DNA of 64,000 bases from Amycolatopsis decaplanina DSM 44594 (GTDB lineage: Bacteria > Actinomycetota > Actinomycetes > Mycobacteriales > Pseudonocardiaceae): positions 124,001 to 188,000 of the forward strand of contig NZ_AOHO01000043.1 of NCBI RefSeq assembly GCF_000342005.1, in the 5' to 3' direction. Position 1 is the first letter of the stretch. Each line of letters opens with the position of its first letter. Of the stretch, positions 51,176 through 59,548 are shown one piece after another. The position numbers and the translations under genes were made by a program. Under the pieces are notes generated by a model, which did no database searches, was not told where the DNA came from, and saw nothing but the letters and a program-made list of their open reading frames with translations.

Positions 51176-53902
51176 ATGATGATCGAGCGAGCGGATCAGC
51201 TGGCCGCGATCGCCGGGGCGGTCGCCGAGGCCCGTGCCGGCGCGGGCGAGTTCGTCGTCGTCCGCGGCGGGCTGGGGGCGGGCCGGTCCGCCCTGTTGCA
51301 CGCGGCGGGGGAGGAGGCCGCCGCGCGGGGGGTGCGCGTGGTCCGGGCGGCGGCGACGCCGTTGGAGCGCGGGGTCGCCCACGGCGTGGTCTGGCTGCTG
51401 CTGGAACCCTTGCTGGAAGCGGGCCGTCGCGGGGAACTGCTCACCGCGGTCCGGGCGGACAGCGAATTCCCCGCCGATCCGCCCGACGCCCGCCGTGCCC
51501 ACCTCGTACTGCACGAACTGCTGGAACTGTTCACCGAAATGGTGCGCGACACCGGTCCGGTGGCCCTGCTCGTGGACGATCTCCAATGGGCGGACGCGGC
51601 GTCGGCCCGATGGCTCGCCTATCTGGCCAAGCGGATGAGCAGGCTGCGGGTCCTCGTCGTCGCGACCCTGCTGGAAGGTGACGACTCCGCGGACGACATC
51701 GTGGTGAAGGACATCGCCCGCACCGCGGCGCGCACGGTGCACGCCACCCCGCTCTCGGCCGCGGGCGTCCGGGCCTACCTGACCGCTCGCTGCGGAGCCG
51801 AACCCGCGGCCGAGTTCGCGGACGCCTGCTACGCGCGCACGGGCGGTTCGCCGATGTTGCTGGACGCACTGGTCAACACGATGCTCGGGCACGGTCTGCG
51901 CCCGGTCGCCTCGGCCGCGGCCGAACTCACCGCGTTGCGTCCCTCGCCCGCGGCGGCCCGGCTGACCCGGTGCCTGCGCGCTCAGCCGGACGACGTCCGC
52001 GCGGTGGCCAAGGCGATGGCCGCGCTCGGCGAGGAGACCGAGGCCGGTGTCCTCGCCGAACTCGCCGAACTCGATTCACCGGACTTCGACGCGGCGCTGC
52101 GCGCGTTGCGGAGGCTGGGCCTCGTCGAGACCCCAGCCGACGGGTTGCTGCGGTTCACCGGGGAGATGGCGGGCGATCTCGTCGCGGATCAGCTGAGCGC
52201 CGAGGAACAGGACCGGCTGCATCTGCGCGCCGCGAATGTCCTCTACCGCAACGGAAGGCCGGTCGAGCAGATCGGACGGCAGCTGCTCGCCACGGTCGCC
52301 GAACCCGAACCGTGGGCCGCGGACGTGCTGCGGACCGCGGCCAGCGCCGCGCTGGCGAACTCGTCGCCCCGGACGGCCGCCCAGTACCTGCAGCACGCGC
52401 TGGCGCATCCGGGTGCCGATCGCGCGGAACTGCTCGTCGATCTCGCCGCGGTGGAACGCGGCTACGACCTGCCCGCCGCCCACCGGCATCTGCACCAGGC
52501 ACTGGGCCTGATGCGGGATCCGGTCGACCGCGCGTTCGCGCTCGGCCTGCTCCCGGTGGTGGCCGGGCTGCGCTTCGCGGCGGACGTCCGCCGTCTCCGG
52601 CAGGTGATCGTGGAACTGCGGGACGTCCCGGGTCCGGCCGCGGCCGAAGCGGCGTTGCGCATGGAAGCCCGGCTTCGCTACCTCGAACGGGGCGTGCCCG
52701 GTGCCGGGGCCGCGGCGGCGGACCGGCTGGCCGAACTCGGTCCCGCGCCCGCCCAGGAATCTTCGGCCCAGCGGGAACTGGTCGCGGTCCTGCTGTACCT
52801 GGTGACCGTCGCCGGGGCCGCGCCTCGCGAGTCCATTGTGGACCTCGCCAGGCAGGTGCTGGAGCGGGAACCCGGTTCGCCGGACCAGATGTACACCACG
52901 CTCCCGCTCACCGTGCTGGTGCTGGCCGCCGCGGACTCGCTCGACGGCGTGGATTCCTGGCTGGCCGCGGCGTGCGGCCCCGCCGCCGACCCCGATCTCC
53001 CGACGCTGGTCGCCTGGGCGGGACAGGCGCTGGTGGCCTCCGCCACGGGCCTGCTCGGCGTGGCACGGGACCGCGCACAGGCCGTGCTGGCCTCGGCGGG
53101 TCCCAGCCGGGTCGGGATCACCATGACGGCGATGCGGGTACTGGCCGAAATCGCGATGGAGCAACGAGATCCCGCGCTGGCGCGGCTGCTCGTCGACAAC
53201 CTGGAGGTCGACCACGACCCCTGGCTGCGGTCGCTGGCCCACGGCACCTTGGCCCTGACCGAGGCCAATCACACCGCGGCCGCCGAGTATTTCCTCGACT
53301 GCGTGCACCAGCTGGAGCGGTTCGGGAACCGGGTGCTGCTGCCACTGCGCGGTCAGATCGCCCTGCTGCTCGCGGCGACCGACGACCCGAAGCGGGCCGA
53401 AGCCGTCGCGCAGGGCGAGGTCGAGCGGGCGTTGTCGTGGGGCGCGCCGTCGTCGGTCGGACGTGCCCTGCGCATCCGCGCGACACTGCTCGATCGCGAC
53501 GAGGACGCCGTCCCGGTGCTGCGCGAGGCCGCGGAAACGCTGGCCCGCTCGGGTGATCGGCTCGAACTCGCCCGCACACTGGTCCTGCTCGGCGAACGCG
53601 GCACCGGACCCGACGCCCGCGAGTGGCTGTCGGAGGGCCGGAGCCTGGCGGCCGGCTGCGGGGCGAGCTGGCTGACCGGATCCGCGGAGCCGTCGGGCCA
53701 GGCGGACGGCGGCCTGCTGACCGCGACCGAGCAGCGTGTGGTGGAGCTGGCGGTGTCCGGGCGCCGCAACCGCGACATCGCGGAACTGCTCGAGGTCACC
53801 GTACGCGCGGTGGAGAAGCACCTCACCAGTTCGTATCGCAAGCTGGGCATCACCGGCCGCGCCCAGCTGGCCGCGGCGATGAGGGGCCACCGGGCGGGAT
53901 GA
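51176..53902 (+). CDS. LAL regulator 3, Walker A Lys to Arg
   Basis: 908 residues, nine bases after LAL 2, so the three form one operon. Walker A G-G-L-G-A-G-R-S (31-38, Arg37 for Lys), Walker B A-L-L-V-D-D-L-Q-W-A-D, helical middle and a standard LuxR HTH (LTATEQRVVELAVSGRRNRDIAELLEVTVRAVEKHLTSSYRKLGITGRAQLAAAM). Two adjacent ATGs (51176, 51179). Convergent with LAL 4, five bases apart. Confidence 0.92.
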   Translation: MMIERADQLAAIAGAVAEARAGAGEFVVVRGGLGAGRSALLHAAGEEAAARGVRVVRAAATPLERGVAHGVVWLLLEPLLEAGRRGELLTAVRADSEFPADPPDARRAHLVLHELLELFTEMVRDTGPVALLVDDLQWADAASARWLAYLAKRMSRLRVLVVATLLEGDDSADDIVVKDIARTAARTVHATPLSAAGVRAYLTARCGAEPAAEFADACYARTGGSPMLLDALVNTMLGHGLRPVASAAAELTALRPSPAAARLTRCLRAQPDDVRAVAKAMAALGEETEAGVLAELAELDSPDFDAALRALRRLGLVETPADGLLRFTGEMAGDLVADQLSAEEQDRLHLRAANVLYRNGRPVEQIGRQLLATVAEPEPWAADVLRTAASAALANSSPRTAAQYLQHALAHPGADRAELLVDLAAVERGYDLPAAHRHLHQALGLMRDPVDRAFALGLLPVVAGLRFAADVRRLRQVIVELRDVPGPAAAEAALRMEARLRYLERGVPGAGAAAADRLAELGPAPAQESSAQRELVAVLLYLVTVAGAAPRESIVDLARQVLEREPGSPDQMYTTLPLTVLVLAAADSLDGVDSWLAAACGPAADPDLPTLVAWAGQALVASATGLLGVARDRAQAVLASAGPSRVGITMTAMRVLAEIAMEQRDPALARLLVDNLEVDHDPWLRSLAHGTLALTEANHTAAAEYFLDCVHQLERFGNRVLLPLRGQIALLLAATDDPKRAEAVAQGEVERALSWGAPSSVGRALRIRATLLDRDEDAVPVLREAAETLARSGDRLELARTLVLLGERGTGPDAREWLSEGRSLAAGCGASWLTGSAEPSGQADGGLLTATEQRVVELAVSGRRNRDIAELLEVTVRAVEKHLTSSYRKLGITGRAQLAAAMRGHRAG

Positions 53903-53907
53903 GCCGG

Positions 53908-56682
53908 TCAGGATTCGGCGGGCACCGCCGCCGTGCCGAGGCGTCCCTGCAGCCAGGCCGCGGCCAGCTCCACCCGGGAATGGCTGCCGGTGCGCTCGAA
54001 CAGCGACGTCAACCGGGCTTCGATGCGTTTCTCGCTGACCTGCAGCGCCGCCGCGATCTGCCGGTTCGTGTGGCCGCTCGCGATCAGGCCGACGATGTGG
54101 CGTTCCAAGGGATCCAGCGCCGCCCGGTCGGTCCGGTCGGTCCGGTCCGGTGAGAAGGCGATCCGGTGCTGATCGAGCAGCGCCGAAACGGACGCCAGCT
54201 CCGCGACCGCGTCGAGCCGCTTCAGCGTCCGATGTGCTTCCAGCAGTGACGGCGCGGGGACCGGGCTCACCTCGCCGAACGCCGTGCACGCCTCGGCGAT
54301 CCGGAACACGTCGCCGGACTGCCGGGCCAGTTTGACCCCCGCGCGCACCGATTCCATGTCCCCGCGCACAAGACCGCCGCACACCAGGGCCGCCTCCTGG
54401 ACCGACGCGGTCGGGCAGCGGGTCGCGAGGTTCTCCAGTTCGGCCAGCAGACGGGTCACGGTCTCGGTGTCGCCTTGGCGTCTCGCCCCGTACAGGAGCC
54501 GGGAGAGGAGGCGCTCCATCCCCGCGCGCACCCCGCGTTCGCGGCAGTCGGTGTAATCCCGCCAGCCGCGCTCCACCGCTTCGTCGTGCCGCCCCTCGGA
54601 TTGGTGCAGCCGACAGCGAACCCAGGCGGCGTAGGCGTCGGCGGAAGTCCGGAAAGGCAAGCGGCGCAACCAATCCGCCGCTCGGTCCGGCCGGCCGCGC
54701 TGGGCGCAGATCTCCGCGGCGAACACGCTCGCGAACCGGTGACGACGGGGCGGATCCCACCACAGGCGGTCGCCTTCGAGCCGCCGCGCCAGCGACAACG
54801 CCGTATCCCACTCGCCCTCGCGGTAGGCCTGCCGGACGGCGTGCCAGTCGACCGAGAAACCGGTCGACGGCGGCTGGTAGCGGCCGCGCAGCAGGACATT
54901 CAGCACGCTGACCGTGTCGAGGACCTCGGCGGCCTCGGCGACGTCCTCGTGCGGAGGCATTTCCGTCGATGCCAACCATTCCTCTGCAGGCCTGCCGCCG
55001 TCGCCGGGCAGTGAGCCGAGAAGGATCCCGGCGCCGACGGCGAACAGGCGGTCGTCCTCGGCGCCACAGGCACGCGCGAGCGCCCGGACCGCCTCGGCGG
55101 CCACCGGCCGGTCGGCCCGGTTGACCGCGTCCAGCAGACGGCGGCACTCCCGAGCCGTGTCGAGAGCGCGGGCGACTTCGGCGGCCAGTGGTCGTACGAC
55201 GTCGAGTTCGGCGAGCCGCTGTTCGTGGGCGAGCGCGCCCAGCCAGCACAGCAGCACGGTGGCGGACAGCCGGGCGGACGGCTCGGCGTCGGCGAGCCGC
55301 GGCGCGACGACGGTGGCGAGGTCGTCGGCCAGTGTGCCGTATCCACCGGCCGCGAGGCTGTCCGCGAGCAGCGCCCGGAGCGTCTCGGGGAAGCGGTCGT
55401 CGGACGGATCGAGCAGCCGGAGCGCCGCCCTTCGATAGCGGCGGGCCGCCGGCAGGTCGGTGCTCTCGCTCGCCGCCGCTTCGAGCAGCAGACCCGCCGT
55501 CGCGGGATCCGGCGGTGACGGCGGAAGCTCGGCGAGATGCGGGGCGATCTCGACGGGATCGGCGGGTCGCCGCTCCCGGACGATCCTCCGGTGCAGCACG
55601 GTGCGCCAGCGCGCGCCGTGCTCCAGCCGGAGCTTGTCGGCCAGCGCGGGGACGACGAACTCCACCGCACCGTCCGGCCCGGTGCGAAGGATCCCGGCCC
55701 GGACCAGATCGTCGAGGGCCTGTCCGGCGGTGGACGGCGCCAGCGCCGCCGCGGAGACCAGCCAGGGCAGCTTTTCGAGAGTGGGGGCGGCTTGTTCGCT
55801 CAGCACCGCGATGATGGCGGCCAGTCGCCGGGCGCGCGGCCCGAGCCGCCGCAGCCGGAGCGTCTCGGCGTGCCCGTCGGGCAGCACGATCGGTGTTCCC
55901 GCGCCGGTCAGGCACACGTGCTCGTCGATGACCGACAGCCTGCCGGTGGCGCGCAGACCCGCGATCGTCGCGCCGACCGTGCCGGGATTGCCGAACAGCG
56001 GCCCGAGCGCGGCGCGCACCGCCGTGACGAGCGCGGGATCGCTCGCGATCCGCCCGGCGCGGGTCGTCCAGCCGGGCAGCAGCGCGGTCGTCTCCGCGAC
56101 GGTCAGCGGCCGGAGACCGATCGTGCCGTCGGCGATGGAGAACAACTTGCCGACCGGGCCCTCCCGCCGATCCCGGCCGGTCACGGTCGCGACGGTGACC
56201 GTCCCGGTGGCGCGGGTTCCCTCGGCGACCAGGGTGAGCACGGTGGCGATCCCCGGCGGCAGCAGGTCGAAGTCGTCGAACTGCAGCACGATCCGGCCGC
56301 GCGGGGCGAGAGTGGCGAGAACGGTGACCAGATCGTGGGCCGTCGTCTGCGGCCCGGCACCGGAACCCGACTCGAGCCGGGTCCGCAGCCAGGCCACCGC
56401 GCTGAGCATGCTGACCAGCTCGGGCCGATCAAGGGCGGTGATCAGCTCGACCAGCTGGGTCGTCAGCCGGAGCAGGACGGTCTCCGGCTCGGGGCCGGCG
56501 GGCACGGACAGCACGGCGGCGCCGGAGCGGCGGCCGCGCTGGGCCAGGCCGGAGAGAACGGTGCCGCGGCCACTGCCCGGCGGCCCGTGCACCACCCAGA
56601 TCGCGCCGGGCCCGGTGAGCACCCGGTCCAGCGCGGCCTGCGCGTCATCCGGTCCCGCGCTCGTGACGGCCGTCGCTCCCAT
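53908..56682 (-). CDS. LAL regulator 4, divergent ATPase
   Basis: 924 residues from ATG 56682 (GAGGAGG just upstream; the frame to 56709 lacks one). Walker A G-P-P-G-S-G-R-G (33-40, Arg39 for Lys), Walker B V-L-Q-F-D-D-F-D-L-L with no following acidic pair, a long helical middle and a C-terminal LuxR HTH (LDPLERHIVGLIASGHTNRQIAAALQVSEKRIEARLTSLFERTGSHSRVELAAAWL). Asp-Arg-Thr-Asp-Arg-Thr-Asp-Arg repeat before the HTH. Separately transcribed from LAL 1-3 and convergent with them. Confidence 0.92.
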   Translation of the reverse strand: MGATAVTSAGPDDAQAALDRVLTGPGAIWVVHGPPGSGRGTVLSGLAQRGRRSGAAVLSVPAGPEPETVLLRLTTQLVELITALDRPELVSMLSAVAWLRTRLESGSGAGPQTTAHDLVTVLATLAPRGRIVLQFDDFDLLPPGIATVLTLVAEGTRATGTVTVATVTGRDRREGPVGKLFSIADGTIGLRPLTVAETTALLPGWTTRAGRIASDPALVTAVRAALGPLFGNPGTVGATIAGLRATGRLSVIDEHVCLTGAGTPIVLPDGHAETLRLRRLGPRARRLAAIIAVLSEQAAPTLEKLPWLVSAAALAPSTAGQALDDLVRAGILRTGPDGAVEFVVPALADKLRLEHGARWRTVLHRRIVRERRPADPVEIAPHLAELPPSPPDPATAGLLLEAAASESTDLPAARRYRRAALRLLDPSDDRFPETLRALLADSLAAGGYGTLADDLATVVAPRLADAEPSARLSATVLLCWLGALAHEQRLAELDVVRPLAAEVARALDTARECRRLLDAVNRADRPVAAEAVRALARACGAEDDRLFAVGAGILLGSLPGDGGRPAEEWLASTEMPPHEDVAEAAEVLDTVSVLNVLLRGRYQPPSTGFSVDWHAVRQAYREGEWDTALSLARRLEGDRLWWDPPRRHRFASVFAAEICAQRGRPDRAADWLRRLPFRTSADAYAAWVRCRLHQSEGRHDEAVERGWRDYTDCRERGVRAGMERLLSRLLYGARRQGDTETVTRLLAELENLATRCPTASVQEAALVCGGLVRGDMESVRAGVKLARQSGDVFRIAEACTAFGEVSPVPAPSLLEAHRTLKRLDAVAELASVSALLDQHRIAFSPDRTDRTDRAALDPLERHIVGLIASGHTNRQIAAALQVSEKRIEARLTSLFERTGSHSRVELAAAWLQGRLGTAAVPAES

Positions 56683-56904
56683 TTCCCTCCTCGGCCGGCG
56701 CGGGACCACGGCGCGGCCGGGCGACGGTCGCTCCGAGCATGGCGCAGGGAGGACCGTTCGGTCGGGAGGTCAGGCGGCCGGGGCACCTTCGGCCAGCATA
56801 GTTGCCCCGGCGGACCACGGTCGACCGCTCTTTGCCCGGGAAGGATTGTGGCAGTGAGGGTTGGAACGTCACTTTGTTGCTTCGGCTGCTCGCGAACGTG
56901 GGGT

Positions 56905-56944
56905 GTGTGGAGATAGGGACATCTGACGTCCCGGTAATCCACAC
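56905..56944. repeat. GTGTGGA...TCCACAC inverted repeat
   Basis: GTGTGGAGATAGGGAC and GTCCCGGTAATCCACAC pair imperfectly around ATCTGAC. Related to the repeat at 43525. It lies in the 353-base gap between the LAL 4 start and the exporter stop, which otherwise holds the LAL 4 promoter region and the hairpin at 56961. Confidence 0.6.
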
Positions 56945-56960
56945 GGTCACGACCGACAAG

Positions 56961-57013
56961 TCCGTGAAGGCCTCCTTCTCTACCTTGAGAGTAGGGAAGG
57001 AGGCCTTCACGGA
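56961..57013. terminator. Hairpin after the exporter gene, family B variant
   Basis: 18-base perfect arms TCCGTGAAGGCCTCCTTC / complement, with a loop that itself contains CTAC/GTAG. It lies 23 bases past the exporter stop (leftward) and probably ends the oxidase-ligase-acyltransferase-exporter operon. Confidence 0.75.
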
Positions 57014-57035
57014 CCTTGCGCACCGCCCGACCGGC

Positions 57036-58577
57036 TCAGGGCAGGGGGCTCGGGACGGGTTGAGGGGGCACATCGGTCTCGATCACCTTCGGGACGCCGC
57101 GCAGGCTCCGCAGCGCCACCAGCGCGAGGACGGTCATCACCGCCGCGCTGCCGAGCATGCTCGTGCGGATGCCGCCGACGAACGACTCCTCCGCCGCCGT
57201 GCGGACCGCCGTCGCCACCGGTTCGGGCAGGCCGGTCGCGACCGCCGCGGTGGCGCTGAACGACTCCCGCACCTGCGCGGCCAGATCGGGCGGCACGCCG
57301 GCGGGCAGGGTCAGTTCGGCGTGGTAGACGGCGGACAGCACGCTGCCGACCACCGCGATGCCGAGGGAGCCGCCGAGTTCGTAGGCGGTGGCGGAGATCG
57401 CCGACGCGGCGCCGGCCCGGTCACGGGGAACAGTGCCGAGGATGGTGTCGCCGGTGACGGTCAGCGTCAGCCCCGCGCCCGCGCCGAAAGCGACCTGCGC
57501 GGCCAGCACCAGCGAGTACGGCGAGTCCGTGCTCACCGCGCCGAACAGTCCGAAGCCGATCGACGCCAGTGCCAGCCCGCCCGACACCGTCGGCGCCCGG
57601 CCGAACCGCCGCACCGCCTTGGCCGCCAGGACACCGCCCGCGACGAGCGCGGCGACCGCGCCCGGCACGAAGGCCAGCCCGGACCGCAGCGGGCTCCAGC
57701 CCAGCACGAGCTGGAAGTACTGACTCGAGATCAGCGCGAACGCCGACATCGTGAACACCGACACCAGATTCGAGCCGACCGACGCCGAGAAACCGCGGCG
57801 CCGGAACAGGTCCAGGTCGATCAGCGGCTGCTCCAGGCGACGCTGGCGCCGGGCGAACCACAGCAGCGACGCGCCTCCGAGGGCGAACGCGCCGAGCACC
57901 TCCGGGTACCAAAGCCCGACGTAGAACGCGCCCTTCAGCGCGTACACCACGGCGACGAGCCCGACGATGGACAGCAGCACGCTGGGCAGGTCGAGCCGCA
58001 GCCGGCCGCTGGACCGGGATTCCGGCACGACGCGGGCGGCGCCGAGGATCAGCAGCGCCACCGGGATGTTGACCAGGAACACCGAACCCCACCAGAAGTG
58101 TTCCAGCAGGACACCGCCGACGATCGGGCCGATCGCGAAGCCGGCGGCCGACACCCCGGCGGTGACGCCCACCGCCGCCGTCCGCGCGCGCTGGGTGGTG
58201 AAGACCGCGCGCAGCAACGAAGTCGTCGAGGGCAGCACGGCGGCACCCGCGACACCCAGCAGCGCGCGGGCCGCGATGAGCAGTTCGGCGCTCGGGGCGT
58301 AGGCGGCCACCAGCGAACCCAGCGCGAACGCGGCGACCCCGATCACGAGCACCCGGCGCCTGCCGAACCGGTCGCCGAGGTTGCCCATGGTCACCAGCAG
58401 GCCGCCCATGGCGAACCCGTAGACGTCCGCGATCCACAGCAGTTCCTCGGCCGACGCGCCGAGCTGGGTGGTCAGCGCGGGCACCGCCAGATGCAGCACG
58501 GTCATGTCGATCGCGACCATCAGCTGCGCCAGGCAGGACACCATGATCGTCGCGATGTCGCGCGCCTTGGTGCTCAT
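57036..58577 (-). CDS. DHA2-type MFS drug exporter (14 TMS)
   Basis: 513 residues, about 14 membrane helices. AQLMVAIDMTVLHLAVPALTTQLGAS, motif A GNLGDRFGRRRVLV and motif C SAAGFAIGPIVGGVLL identify the proton-driven EmrB/QacA drug antiporters. Its ATG overlaps the acyltransferase stop (ATGA), making it the last gene of the starter-unit operon; export of or self-resistance to the polyketide is the likely role. Confidence 0.94.
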   Translation of the reverse strand: MSTKARDIATIMVSCLAQLMVAIDMTVLHLAVPALTTQLGASAEELLWIADVYGFAMGGLLVTMGNLGDRFGRRRVLVIGVAAFALGSLVAAYAPSAELLIAARALLGVAGAAVLPSTTSLLRAVFTTQRARTAAVGVTAGVSAAGFAIGPIVGGVLLEHFWWGSVFLVNIPVALLILGAARVVPESRSSGRLRLDLPSVLLSIVGLVAVVYALKGAFYVGLWYPEVLGAFALGGASLLWFARRQRRLEQPLIDLDLFRRRGFSASVGSNLVSVFTMSAFALISSQYFQLVLGWSPLRSGLAFVPGAVAALVAGGVLAAKAVRRFGRAPTVSGGLALASIGFGLFGAVSTDSPYSLVLAAQVAFGAGAGLTLTVTGDTILGTVPRDRAGAASAISATAYELGGSLGIAVVGSVLSAVYHAELTLPAGVPPDLAAQVRESFSATAAVATGLPEPVATAVRTAAEESFVGGIRTSMLGSAAVMTVLALVALRSLRGVPKVIETDVPPQPVPSPLP

Positions 58578-59530
58578 GCGGCCACCGCCTCGGGCAGGCG
58601 GGGCCGGGGCCTCGGTTTCAGGGTGTCCCGGAGGTCGGCGCGCAGCAGGGTGAACGCCGACGTCAGCCCGGGCAGCCGGTGCAGCAGGTGGTCCGGACCG
58701 GCGAGGAGGACCCGGCCGACGCCGAGCCTGGCGAACCGGTGGACCAGCCCGGGCAGCCGTACCGCGTTGACCGTCGACTCCAGCAGGAGTGACGCCGCCT
58801 CGTCACCGGTCCGGACCGGCTCACCGTCCTGATCGGACACGATCGGCAGATCCGGGTCGGAGAAGCCGAACCCGCCGAAGACCTCTTCCGCCAGCCGGTC
58901 GCGCAGTCCGCCGAGCATCCGCGCGTGCGCCGCGGGACGCATGGTGGTGAGCGCGTAGCCGCCCGCCGCCCGGACCCGCCGGACGAACTCGTCCAAATCG
59001 GACTCGCGCAGAGTCACCAGGTGGACCTCGTCGTCGAACCGGCCGGAGAGTTCGTGGCCGATCCCGTCGAGGATCTCGCCGAGCGCCGTCTCCGGCGTGC
59101 GCACGATGAACTGGCTGACGAGATCCCGGTGCGCCGTCTCGAAGTACTCCCGTTCCCGGCGTGCGACGGCGTCGACGAGCCGGACGAGATCCGCCACGGG
59201 AAGGGCGCCGGCGCGGACCACGGCGGCGCGTTCGCCGAAACTGGCGCCGCCGACCGCGACCGGTGCCAGCCCGTGGTCACGCTCGGCGCGTTCGGCCAGC
59301 GCCAGCGACGCGAGCACGAAGGCGATCTGGGTGTGCTCGTTGTACTCCTCGCCCGCTCTGGCGAGCGGATCCAGCAGGGAGCGGCCGAGCGCCTGCTCCG
59401 CCACGCCGAGCAGGCGCCGGGCCAGGGGATCGATGACGAGGAACCGGCCCAGTTCGCGAGCACGGGCCGGGCCCATGCCGGGGAAGAGGACGGCAGCTGT
59501 GTTCTCGTCGGAACTTTCCACTGTGCACAC
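58574..59530 (-). CDS. Discrete acyltransferase, starter-loading type
   Basis: 318 residues, FabD/AT fold. The nucleophile elbow is G-G-A-S-F-G-E (Ser97), where ordinary malonyl transferases have GHSxGE; catalytic His202 is in P-A-A-H-A-R-M-L; FPGQG is FPGMG. The Arg that binds the free carboxylate of malonyl-CoA (R117 in FabD) aligns with Val122, so the substrate is not a malonate-type acid. It should move the ligase-made acyl group to the first ACP of the PKS. GTG start, weak ribosome-binding site, 18 bases after the ligase gene. Confidence 0.85.
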   Translation of the reverse strand: MCTVESSDENTAAVLFPGMGPARARELGRFLVIDPLARRLLGVAEQALGRSLLDPLARAGEEYNEHTQIAFVLASLALAERAERDHGLAPVAVGGASFGERAAVVRAGALPVADLVRLVDAVARREREYFETAHRDLVSQFIVRTPETALGEILDGIGHELSGRFDDEVHLVTLRESDLDEFVRRVRAAGGYALTTMRPAAHARMLGGLRDRLAEEVFGGFGFSDPDLPIVSDQDGEPVRTGDEAASLLLESTVNAVRLPGLVHRFARLGVGRVLLAGPDHLLHRLPGLTSAFTLLRADLRDTLKPRPRPRLPEAVAA

Positions 59531-59548
59531 CCAGTTTCGTGGTGGGGA

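Noticed and set aside
52076..55915. 1279-codon minus-strand open frame
   Set aside because: Runs across the ends of two LAL genes in the wrong frames; composition is Arg/Ala/Gly shadow type.
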